Notes under the pieces: generated by a model
What the model was told of the DNA's origin: nothing
Database searches by the model: none
The model's input: the letters and a program-made list of their open reading frames with translations, nothing else
Part shown: in pieces, positions 24,741-31,334 of the stretch
Position numbering within the stretch: the stretch's first letter is position 1
Layout of the letters: every line of letters starts with the position of its first letter
Program-made: the position numbers and the translations under genes
Source of the DNA: a virus
Length of the DNA: 48,678 nucleotides
Virus record (IMG/VR): IMGVR_UViG_3300046467_001967
Coordinates: 1-48,678 of that record
Direction: 5' to 3' (one strand)

Positions 24741-25400
24741 TCAGTGGATATTCTTGATGCGGTGAGCATCGCACCGGGCCGCGTAGTCGGCGAACGACTC
24801 ACCGCTGATCACCGGCACGATGCCCGGGCAGTCGGTGGCGTGGCGGTTGAACTCAGCGTGAGTGTCGAACCGGGCATCGCAGGACTTGCACTGGACCTTG
24901 ACGCCCGGCGAGCGGTCCACGACCTCGGCGAGGATATCGCCGGCCGCCTCGAGTTCCTCATCGTCCCGGGTGTCGGCCTCGGCCTCGGCCTGACGCCTGA
25001 CCAGTTCCCCGGTGTCCGGCTCAGTCCTATCAGCTTCCTCGGCATCGGCGTCGGCCTCGAGCCGGGCGAGGTGTCGGTCCCAGCCCACGACCGGGGTGCC
25101 ATCGGGGTGGCGGCTGATGTCGAACCCGGCGTCGTCAACATTCTCCACCCATCGGATCCCGGCGATGTACTGGCCGGCCTTGACGCCCAGCGCCTCGGCG
25201 TGTTGGGCGGTCGCCCGAATGAACGGGTGGATGTTGAACCGGAAACCGCACTGGATGATCGAGCCGGCACAGAACTCCGCGCCAGTCCCGGCGGTGCCGA
25301 TCAGCCAGTATTTGTACCCGAGCCCGGCGCCGGTCACGCCGAAGGCCCGGCCGTCGTTCTCGCACTTCAGTGTCACGATTCGCTTCAGATAATGTGTCAT
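24741..25400 (-). CDS. Protein with a C2HC zinc finger of classical spacing
   Basis: 219 residues. The N-terminal half is a mixed domain (MTHYLKRIVTLKCENDGRAF, GYKYWLIGTAGTGAEFCAGS) that may be a small binding fold. An acidic Glu/Asp/Ala linker runs from about 115 to 160. Then CKSCDARFDTHAEFNRHATD followed by Cys gives C-x2-C-x3-F-x5-F-x2-H-x3-C, the spacing of the classical zinc finger with Cys as last ligand. It probably contacts nucleic acid or protein. It starts after GAGGGGATGAGACC, the shared leader. The overall function is unknown. Confidence 0.75.
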   Translation of the reverse strand: MTHYLKRIVTLKCENDGRAFGVTGAGLGYKYWLIGTAGTGAEFCAGSIIQCGFRFNIHPFIRATAQHAEALGVKAGQYIAGIRWVENVDDAGFDISRHPDGTPVVGWDRHLARLEADADAEEADRTEPDTGELVRRQAEAEADTRDDEELEAAGDILAEVVDRSPGVKVQCKSCDARFDTHAEFNRHATDCPGIVPVISGESFADYAARCDAHRIKNIH

Positions 25401-25430
25401 GGTCTCATCCCCTCAATTGGTGTCAGTGGT
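25401..25430 (-). repeat. Modular leader, partial copy E
   Basis: Only the start-proximal block is kept: on the minus strand GAGGGGATGAGACC lies directly before the ATG at 25400. The TGATAGGACTCAGG block and hairpin are absent. Confidence 0.55.
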
Positions 25431-25442
25431 TGGTCCGCCGGA

Positions 25443-25916
25443 CTAGAGGCCGGACGGGACCGAGAACTCAGACTTCAGGTCGGCCGGCACGGCGTTGTGC
25501 AGGTCGAACCAGATTGTGATCGGCTTCTCGCCACGGGCCTTGCCGGCCTCGACGGTGCCGAAGTAGGTGAACCGAACCGCGCGGTTCGATTCCTTCTTCT
25601 GGGGGCGGACGAACAGGTGAATCGTCGCCTCCTCTTCGCCGACCAGACGCTTGCCGGTCTTGCTGACCTTGCTGGTCCGGTTCTGCGATTGCCACCGGAT
25701 CCGCTGGTAGTTCAGGAAGCCGTCGCTGTAGTCGTGGCACTCCTCGAAGTAGCCGCTCGACTTCGACTTGTCGAGAGTGACGAACAGGAACACGTTGACC
25801 CCGTCACCGTCGTCCCGGGTGACGCACCCGGTGTTCCAGATCTGCGGGTTGAACTCGTGGCCGAATGCCTCGGCTGCCGCGGGTCGTGAGTACTGCTGGT
25901 GAATTGTCGCCTTCAT
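25443..25916 (-). CDS. Stand-alone DUF3427-like protein
   Basis: 157 residues from the ATG at 25914-25916, directly after GGGGATGAAACG; a longer frame begins upstream without a ribosome site. The core matches the pattern I know as DUF3427: RIRWQSQNRTSKVSKTGKRL, IHLFVRPQ, FTYFGTVEAG and GEKPITIWFDLHNAVPADL. DUF3427 normally sits at the C-terminus of large restriction-like helicases or HNH enzymes, where it is thought to bind DNA or modified bases. Here it stands alone as the first gene of the minus-strand block, which could make it a decoy or sensor. That role is speculative. Confidence 0.7.
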   Translation of the reverse strand: MKATIHQQYSRPAAAEAFGHEFNPQIWNTGCVTRDDGDGVNVFLFVTLDKSKSSGYFEECHDYSDGFLNYQRIRWQSQNRTSKVSKTGKRLVGEEEATIHLFVRPQKKESNRAVRFTYFGTVEAGKARGEKPITIWFDLHNAVPADLKSEFSVPSGL

Positions 25917-25975
25917 CGTTTCATCCCCTTTGTGGTAGTCTCGCCCCCGGGGTAACCCCCCGGGCGGCTGTCGTT
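25917..25975 (-). repeat. Modular leader, variant copy F, with GC hairpin
   Basis: Minus-strand AAAGGGGATGAAACG precedes the first gene of the block. Further upstream is a GC-rich dyad around 25943-25966 (CCCGGGG and CCCCGGG arms around TAAC). The TGATAGGACTCAGG motif is missing. Confidence 0.5.
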
Positions 25976-26060
25976 TCTGTCGTCCGTTTTTAGTCGTATT
26001 ATATATCACCATCGGCATGGATGGAAGCCCACTTCAGATATATCTGACACCGCAGGGAGG
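25976..26060. promoter_or_regulatory. Divergent control region with TATAAT and a 14-bp palindrome
   Basis: This AT-rich island separates the leftward block from the rightward RuvC-like gene. On the minus strand a perfect TATAAT (plus 25998-26003) can serve as -10 for the leftward genes; its -35 is poor. TCAGATATATCTGA (26034-26047) is a perfect palindrome of 14 bp placed about 30 bases upstream of that -10 and 20 bases before the GTG of the rightward gene, as an operator would be. The regulator could be the XRE protein at 27566. Confidence 0.55.
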
Positions 26061-26066
26061 CGGCTT

Positions 26067-26747
26067 GTGGAGAGCAGCAAGAGGGACGGCGACGTGAGGG
26101 TGCTAGCACTCGACCCGGGGACCGCGATCACCGCGTGGCTCATCTACGACAGCCAGCCGCCGCACGATGAGGTCGGCCGGCCAGTCGCCTTCGGCATGAC
26201 GGCCAACGACCTGCTGCTCGAGGCACTGCGGGACCGCTGCCAAACCGGCCAGCCCGGCCCTGCCACCGCGCAAGAATCGGTCACAAATTCACCTGGATTT
26301 TCACCTGGATTTTCACCTGGATTTAGCCCAAATTTTTGTTGGCCGCCGCCGCACCGCTTCGACCTGATGGTCTTCGAGGAGATGCAGAGCTTCGGGCTCC
26401 CGGTCGGCCGCGAGGTGTTCATGACCATCGAATGGTACGGCCGGTTCATCGAAGCCTTCGCCGGCGGCGACACAACCAACGTCCACCGGGTCACCCGGCA
26501 CGACGTCAAGATGCACCTCTGCGGATCGGTGCGGGCCAAGGATCCCAACGTCAGGCAGGCACTCATCGACCGCTTCGGAGCCACCAAGCATGAGGCCATC
26601 GGCACCAAGGGCGAGCCCGGCCCGCTGCATGGTATCTCAAGAGATGTATGGTCAGCCCTCGGCGTGGCGGTTACGTTCTGCGAAACGTGGCGACCAGAAT
26701 TTGCCAGCCGGCTCAACGGTCACAGTGCCGGTCACCCCGAGGGGTAA
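26067..26747 (+). CDS. RuvC-like (RNase H-fold) nuclease
   Basis: 226 residues with a GTG start, chosen because AGGGAGG lies 8 bases upstream. The fold signature is present: VLALDPGTAITAWLIYD with Asp16 on the first strand, DLMVFEEMQSFG with Glu near 105, and SRDVWSALGVAVTF with Asp near 191. RuvC-like enzymes cut branched DNA such as Holliday junctions, useful before packaging. An inserted linker (residues 74-90) holds the tandem repeat SPGFSPGFSPGF, encoded by three perfect 12-bp repeats at 26288-26323. It is the first gene after the divergent control region. Confidence 0.75.
   Translation: MESSKRDGDVRVLALDPGTAITAWLIYDSQPPHDEVGRPVAFGMTANDLLLEALRDRCQTGQPGPATAQESVTNSPGFSPGFSPGFSPNFCWPPPHRFDLMVFEEMQSFGLPVGREVFMTIEWYGRFIEAFAGGDTTNVHRVTRHDVKMHLCGSVRAKDPNVRQALIDRFGATKHEAIGTKGEPGPLHGISRDVWSALGVAVTFCETWRPEFASRLNGHSAGHPEG
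26288..26323 (+). repeat. Tandem 3 x 12-bp repeat inside the RuvC-like gene
   Basis: TTCACCTGGATT occurs three times in perfect tandem and is AT-rich compared with the flanks. In frame it encodes repeated SPGF units in a loop between the first strand and the Glu-bearing strand. Such repeats change length easily by slippage without breaking the frame. Confidence 0.85.
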
Positions 26748-26876
26748 AGCTGTGACAACCGAGTGCCGGGGTCGGCCGCCGACCACACTGCCCCGGGCCA
26801 ACGCCAAACCTGCATCCCAGGCACCGCATATTCACTCGGACCAGACAGGGGGTCGGACCGTCCCGAGGGGGAGACC

Positions 26877-27128
26877 ATGCCGGCCAAACGCAAACGCAAC
26901 TACCGACGCGAGTACCTCCAGTATCACGCCAAGCCGGCTCAGAAAAAACGACGAGCCGCTCGCAACCGAGTCCGCAGCAAACTCGAGGCCACCGGGCGAG
27001 TGGCCAAGGGCGATGGTCGCGACGTCCACCACGTCGATGGCAACCCACTCAACGAGTCGAGACGCAACGTGCGAGTCATCAGCCGCTCGGCCAATCGCCG
27101 GATGAACAAGAAGAAGGGCAAGAGGTGA
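26877..27128 (+). CDS. Small basic HNH-like protein
   Basis: 83 residues from the ATG at 26877 with GAGGGGGAG just upstream. The sequence is very basic (MPAKRKRNYRREYLQYHAK, KKRRAARNRVRSKLEATGR) and contains KGDGRDVHHVDGNPLNESRR. That has the HH...N...N arrangement of compact HNH-type proteins; the motif is common in small phage proteins. HNH nucleases nick or cut DNA and are often involved in packaging. The domain is minimal, so a non-catalytic DNA-binding role is possible. Confidence 0.75.
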   Translation: MPAKRKRNYRREYLQYHAKPAQKKRRAARNRVRSKLEATGRVAKGDGRDVHHVDGNPLNESRRNVRVISRSANRRMNKKKGKR

Positions 27129-27503
27129 GCCGGCTCCCGGTGGCCCGGCGGCTCGGGCTGCTCAACTTGGACGCCTGACCTGATCGCCCGCCCACGCGCG
27201 AGGCGTCGGTTGGTCGAGCCGCGGCGACACCCTCGCACCGCCAACGCTCCCGGCCGGCGCCGCCCCACACCGTGGCACCATCGGACCCGACCGTGCCACC
27301 CCCCGGGGCTGAAAAAAACTCGAATCACCGCTGCTGGGGGGTATCGGCAGGCCAGAACGGGCCTCTCGAGCGTCCGGCCAAACCGGACGCATCGGCCAAC
27401 CTGGATGCGTTTTACGTCGATTGTCCGCTCATCCCCCAAACCCGAACCGACCCCCCACCCCTCTTCGGCGTTAGGTACGTGTTATCCCCCCCGCACCCAA
27501 ATC
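27129..27503 (+). other. Intergenic region before the XRE gene
   Basis: No convincing gene; the frames running through it are GC-driven. It holds two overlapping hairpins at 27370-27413 (see the terminator entry), a short A-run near 27311-27317 and several C-runs. The promoter for the next gene follows at 27504. Confidence 0.5.
27370..27413 (+). terminator. Overlapping hairpins, possible terminator or attenuator
   Basis: GCGTCCGG-CCAAA-CCGGACGC (27370-27390) is a perfect 8-bp hairpin. ACGCATC (27387-27393) pairs with GATGCGT (27404-27410) and is followed by TTTT. The two stems share bases 27387-27390 and cannot both form fully, the geometry of an attenuator. It probably ends transcription of the RuvC-like and HNH-like genes. 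Confidence 0.45.
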
Positions 27504-27532
27504 TGGACCGGGGTATCGGGGTCTGGTATGCT
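27504..27532 (+). promoter_or_regulatory. Sigma70-like promoter with extended -10
   Basis: TGGACC (27504-27509), 17 bases, then TATGCT (27527-27532) preceded by TGG, an extended -10. It would start a transcript near 27539, with the XRE gene at 27566 and the late packaging and head genes behind it. Confidence 0.5.
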
Positions 27533-27565
27533 GACCCATCCGAGACCGAGGAGGGCTACACGACG

Positions 27566-27796
27566 ATGACCACCCAGACTAAGAACCTGGACTTGAGCGT
27601 GACTGGGGTCCGGCTCCGCGCCCGGCGTCACGCGCTAGGCTGGACCCAGCAGAAGCTAGCTGGGGAGCTGGGGACGAGTCAGGCGAGGATCAGCGACTGG
27701 GAGGCCGGTCGATTCGAGATGTTGTCGAGTACGCTGGTGCGGGTCTGCCGTGTGATGGAGGTCAGTTCGGACCACCTGTTGGGATTACCCGAGTGA
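27566..27796 (+). CDS. XRE-family HTH transcriptional regulator
   Basis: 76 residues from the ATG at 27566, with GAGGAGGG 10 bases upstream. The whole protein is one Cro/CI-type domain: VRLRARRHALGWTQQKLAGE, LGTSQARISDWEAGRFEM, then a C-terminal helix ending SSDHLLGLPE. Such single-domain proteins act as dimeric repressors or Cro-like switches. It heads the rightward late-gene run and lies 1.5 kb from the palindrome at 26034, so it may govern both. Its stop overlaps the next start by four bases. Confidence 0.85.
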   Translation: MTTQTKNLDLSVTGVRLRARRHALGWTQQKLAGELGTSQARISDWEAGRFEMLSSTLVRVCRVMEVSSDHLLGLPE

Positions 27797-28548
27797 ACGA
27801 CGAGCAAGAGGCTCAGGGACTGGAGGAGGCGGAGACTTGGCCAGAGGGTGGGGTTGTAACACGGCCGGACCTCGAGGGGGGCGGTGTGATGCTGGCCCCG
27901 ATGATGGCCGACTTCATTTCCCAGCGGTACGGTCAGTCGTTCGACACGGTGTACGAGCCGTGGTGCGGCCCGGGCCACATCGGGTTCGAGTTCCTACGAC
28001 GTGGTCTGTGTCGTGAGGCGGTGTTCTCGGATATCTCCGAGGAGGCGATGGGTTGTGTGGAGCAGACGGTAGCGTTGTTCGGTCTAGAGGACCGTGTGCG
28101 GCTGTACTGCGGTGACATGCTCGAGGCGTTGGTCGATACGGACGAGCGGTTCGACCTGGTTGTGGGTAATCCGCCGAACTACTGCGATATCAACCCCGAC
28201 CACCCCTTGGGGCCGGCGATGCGGAAGGATCTGCGTCCGTTCGACCGGGGCTGGCACCAGCACAGGGAGTTCTACGCGAACATCGGCAACTGGCTACGTC
28301 CGGGCGCCTTGGTGGTGGTCTCGGAGATCAACCCCCACTCCGCGAGGGTCTTCGTGCCTCCGTTCCCGGGCGTGGTGTATGACCGCCGTGACGAGCCGCC
28401 GATCTTCACGTTCTCGCAGATGATCGTGGACGGCGACCTGCAACTGCTCGAGGTGAGCGACTACATGCAGGGCTGGACTACGGGCGGCCGGATCGGCCAC
28501 GGCGAGGAGCCGGGCGTGAGCCTGTTCGTTTCGAGGTGGGCCGGATGA
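27793..28548 (+). CDS. SAM-dependent methyltransferase with NPPN motif
   Basis: 251 residues. Motif I is YEPWCGPGHIGFEFLRRG near 54-71. The acidic end of strand 2 is AVFSDISEEAM. The catalytic motif is VVGNPPNYCD near 119-128. NPP[YFHN] motifs belong to methyltransferases that modify a planar NH2 group: adenine N6 in DNA, RNA guanine/adenine, or Gln in release factors (PrmC/HemK). No target domain identifies which. It lies between an XRE regulator and an alpha-CTD-like protein with ATGA overlaps, so it may modify DNA or the translation machinery during takeover. Confidence 0.75.
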   Translation: MNDEQEAQGLEEAETWPEGGVVTRPDLEGGGVMLAPMMADFISQRYGQSFDTVYEPWCGPGHIGFEFLRRGLCREAVFSDISEEAMGCVEQTVALFGLEDRVRLYCGDMLEALVDTDERFDLVVGNPPNYCDINPDHPLGPAMRKDLRPFDRGWHQHREFYANIGNWLRPGALVVVSEINPHSARVFVPPFPGVVYDRRDEPPIFTFSQMIVDGDLQLLEVSDYMQGWTTGGRIGHGEEPGVSLFVSRWAG

Positions 28549-29138
28549 CACTTGAGGATCGGGAACACCTGCTACGGATCCGCAGAGCTAGCTACGCGAT
28601 CAGGACAGAAACCCGTCTAGATGCGGCCAAGGCTTACGCGAAGAAGTACGCCCAGTCCTATGGTGCGGAACACTTCGAGTGGCTGATCGCCCGGGTGGAA
28701 TATCTGGAAGAGCGGCTGGGCGATATCGCGAAGTTCGAGGAGAACTTCGACCCCGAGTTACTCCCTTGGATTGGAGCGCGGGTCAGGAAGGGTCTGATGG
28801 CGCTGGGGGTGGAGACCTACGGCAAGCTGGCGGCCCTGACATCGAGCGAGGTCTTGGCGACCAAGAACATGGGCCAGAACTCACTGATGAAGCTGCGGAA
28901 CGTGCTGGCGACCCGTGGGCTGTGTTTCCGAGACGAGGCAACCGACTACGCCGACAAGATGCACGCGGCAGAGGGCCGCCACCACGAGGCGATCAGCGAC
29001 CGCGACCGCTGGAAGGCCCGGGCCGAAGCGGCCGAATGGAACTTCCACTCCACCCTCGACCACATCAGGGACCGGGGGGATTGGGTCCGCTTCAACGACC
29101 ACTGCGCCCCGCCGATCCCGTACACGGTGACCCAATGA
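28545..29138 (+). CDS. RNA polymerase alpha-CTD-like protein
   Basis: 197 residues from the ATG at 28545, overlapping the previous stop. Residues 45-70 form a helix or coiled coil. Residues 73-128 resemble the C-terminal domain of the RNA polymerase alpha subunit: LLPWIGARVRKGLMALGVET, YGKLAALTSSEVLATKNMG, QNSLMKLRNVLATRGLCF, with the helix-hairpin-helix TKNMGQNS matching TKNFGRKS-type sequence. Alpha-CTD binds UP elements and activators. A phage version could redirect host polymerase or act as a decoy. The first 16 residues (MTLEDREHLLRIRRAS) nearly match the portal N-terminus. A nonspecific helix-hairpin-helix DNA-binding domain is the alternative. Confidence 0.75.
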   Translation: MTLEDREHLLRIRRASYAIRTETRLDAAKAYAKKYAQSYGAEHFEWLIARVEYLEERLGDIAKFEENFDPELLPWIGARVRKGLMALGVETYGKLAALTSSEVLATKNMGQNSLMKLRNVLATRGLCFRDEATDYADKMHAAEGRHHEAISDRDRWKARAEAAEWNFHSTLDHIRDRGDWVRFNDHCAPPIPYTVTQ

Positions 29139-29704
29139 GTACCGAGGCGTTCACCCAGCATCTGAAGGACACCGGGTTGTGGCCCGTGTTCAAGGCCCGC
29201 CGGCAGGCGTTAGAGATGCATGGGGCTGACAAGAAGGAGTCGTGGATACGGGCGGCTGACGACTACGGCTTCAAGGACTTCACCGGGCAGGCGGCTACCG
29301 GGCGTTCTGGCGGGAAGGCTCCATCCGGCCCCATCGAGGGGGCTGCCGCGGACGTGTTCGCTGGCAAGACATCCAGCCTGCGGGCCGACTTCCAGTGGGT
29401 GTACGAGCATATCGCCGTGGAGGATGTCGAGCCGGCAGACGCCCCATCCGCCGGCTCATGGGGATTGCTCCAATTCGCTAGGAATGATACAAGGACGTTC
29501 TACTCTGAGTGGATGAAGATGGCTGCGAAGGCGGACGACATGGCTGCGATCCATTTGGAGCGTGTCGAAGATGCCGCCCGCACCTCTACTGAAATCACGT
29601 CGATGCTCCGACAACTCCGCGCCACCGTTCTCGCAGGAGATCCCGAGGACGGTGGAGGAGAATCTGGAGTGGAGGCGGGAGACGTACACGAGAGCGGCGA
29701 GTGA
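29135..29704 (+). CDS. Putative small terminase subunit
   Basis: 189 residues from the ATG at 29135 (ATGA overlap with the previous stop); the frame extends further upstream but would cover the alpha-CTD-like gene. An N-terminal helical domain (QHLKDTGLWPVFKARRQALE) continues into SWIRAADDYGFKDF, compatible with a DNA-binding HTH. The C-terminal half is helical with a coiled coil (ERVEDAARTSTEITSMLRQL). It sits immediately before, and overlaps, the large terminase gene, the usual place for TerS, which recognises the packaging site. The assignment is by position and overall layout. Confidence 0.6.
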   Translation: MSTEAFTQHLKDTGLWPVFKARRQALEMHGADKKESWIRAADDYGFKDFTGQAATGRSGGKAPSGPIEGAAADVFAGKTSSLRADFQWVYEHIAVEDVEPADAPSAGSWGLLQFARNDTRTFYSEWMKMAAKADDMAAIHLERVEDAARTSTEITSMLRQLRATVLAGDPEDGGGESGVEAGDVHESGE

Positions 29705-31334
29705 CCCCGAGTTTCAGGCGGTCCTCACTCAGGCTTGCTCCGAGGACGTGCTTTTCTGGGTCAACGGGTTCGCGTGGACGTTCGACCCCCGCAAGCCGAA
29801 CCCCAAGCTGCCGTTCTGCACGTGGCCCTACCAGGACAATGCGTTTCTGGCTCTCGACGAGGCCATCGGCGAGAAAGACATCCTCGTTGAGAAGTCGCGG
29901 GACATGGGTGCGAGCTGGATCTGCTTGACCACGTTCCTGTGGCGGTGGATGTATCGCAGTCGTCAGGCGTTCCTGATGGTCAGCCGCAAGGAATCGCTGG
30001 TGGACGGGATGTCCGACAGCCTGTTTGCGCATATGGATTTCATCATCGAGGGCTTACCCGTCTGGATGGTTCCCACGTATCGCCGCAACAAGCTCAAATT
30101 GTACAACTTGGACAACGGCTCGAAGATCGACGGCGAGGCGACCGTCGAGAACCTCGGCCGTGGTGGCCGGCGAACCGCCCTGCTGGTGGACGAGTTCGCT
30201 GCGTTCGAGCGGGGGGGCTGGGACGTTCTGAGTGCCACGGCAGACAATACGAACACGAGGATCTTCAACAGTACCCCCAACGGCACTGGCAACGCCTTCT
30301 ATGCCCAGCGGCAGGGGGGCACTGCGAGGCTGCGGATGCACTGGTCGGATCACCCCGAGAAGGGGGCCGGCAAGTTCCAGACGGCCGATGGGAAGTGGCA
30401 CAGCCCGTGGTACGACCGCGAGGTGGGCCGGCGGGCTCATAAGCAGGAGATTGCGACACAGCTGGATATCGACTACGCCGGTTCGGCATATCCGTATTTC
30501 GATCTCGACACTCTGGGATCTCTGAAGCACGATTTTTGCCGCGAGCCCGACCACGTTGGCACCCTGCACGTGGAGCCGGGCTGCGAGCCGCGGTTTGAGG
30601 AGGACAACGTCGGGAATCTGAACCTGTGGGTCCAGCTCAACGCGGACAACGAGCCGCCCTCGGATCGCGACTACGTGGTCGGGGCTGACATTTCACAGGG
30701 CACCGGGGCCAGTGAATCCACGCTCTCGGTAGGGGACCGCCTTAGCGGAGAAAAAGTTGCCGAGCTTGCTTCCAACACGACGCCCGCACATCGATGGGCC
30801 GAAGTCGCGGTTGCGTTGTGTCGGATGTTCGCTGGCCCCGGTGGCAGGGGCGCCCACCTGATCTGGGAAGCCACGGGTCCTGGTCGCACGTTCGGCAAAG
30901 CCGTCGTGGACGACCTGCACTACGGAAACATCTACTTCGCCCGCCGCGAGGACACGCTGCGTCAGAAGATCAGCGACAAGCCCGGCTGGTTCTCGACCGG
31001 CGAGGGCAAGAAGGATCTGCTGGCCAACTACCGCGACTCGCTTTTCGAGCGGGAGTTCATCAACCCGAGCGAGCGGGCTATAGATCAGTGTGCCGAGTTC
31101 GTCTACCTGCCCAACGGCAGGATCGAACATGGCGGGGCTCAACTGACCATCGACCCCAGCGACCGGGGCTCCAACCACGGCGACCTCGTGATTGCCGACG
31201 CACTTGTGGCAAAGATTATCCGCGAGCGTAAGGTGAAGACAGAGCCCGCGGTTTCGGGGCCGCCGGTTATGAGTTTTCAGTGGAGACGTGACCAACGCCT
31301 CTCGGATCTAGCCACTGTTGGAGAATGGACTTAA
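29571..31334 (+). CDS. terL: Large terminase subunit (packaging ATPase/nuclease)
   Basis: 587 residues from the ATG at 29571; a GTG at 29562 is also possible. The ATPase domain has the variant Walker A EKSRDMGASW, Walker B RTALLVDEFAAFE and the coupling motif STPNGTGNAFY. The nuclease domain shows YVVGADISQGTGASESTLS (first Asp) and HGDLVIADALV (last Asp). TerL pumps DNA into proheads through the portal and cuts the concatemer. Its start overlaps the putative TerS, and the portal start abuts its TAA. Confidence 0.92.
   Translation: MPPAPLLKSRRCSDNSAPPFSQEIPRTVEENLEWRRETYTRAASDPEFQAVLTQACSEDVLFWVNGFAWTFDPRKPNPKLPFCTWPYQDNAFLALDEAIGEKDILVEKSRDMGASWICLTTFLWRWMYRSRQAFLMVSRKESLVDGMSDSLFAHMDFIIEGLPVWMVPTYRRNKLKLYNLDNGSKIDGEATVENLGRGGRRTALLVDEFAAFERGGWDVLSATADNTNTRIFNSTPNGTGNAFYAQRQGGTARLRMHWSDHPEKGAGKFQTADGKWHSPWYDREVGRRAHKQEIATQLDIDYAGSAYPYFDLDTLGSLKHDFCREPDHVGTLHVEPGCEPRFEEDNVGNLNLWVQLNADNEPPSDRDYVVGADISQGTGASESTLSVGDRLSGEKVAELASNTTPAHRWAEVAVALCRMFAGPGGRGAHLIWEATGPGRTFGKAVVDDLHYGNIYFARREDTLRQKISDKPGWFSTGEGKKDLLANYRDSLFEREFINPSERAIDQCAEFVYLPNGRIEHGGAQLTIDPSDRGSNHGDLVIADALVAKIIRERKVKTEPAVSGPPVMSFQWRRDQRLSDLATVGEWT

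Noticed and set aside
25990-26003. Match to the T7 RNA polymerase promoter core TAATACGACT on the minus strand
   Set aside because: Only the first ten bases match and the downstream CACTATAGG part is absent. No single-subunit RNA polymerase gene is present, so it is more likely an overlap with a sigma70 TATAAT box.
26590-27105. A 171-codon frame overlapping the RuvC-like end and the HNH-like gene
   Set aside because: It has Arg/Pro/Thr shadow composition and conflicts with the HNH-like gene at 26877, which has a good ribosome site and recognisable motif.
27210-27565. Frames of 119 and 98 codons upstream of the XRE domain
   Set aside because: Their sequence is low-information Pro/Arg/Thr text. 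The XRE gene has its own ATG at 27566 with a clear ribosome site and a promoter inside this region.
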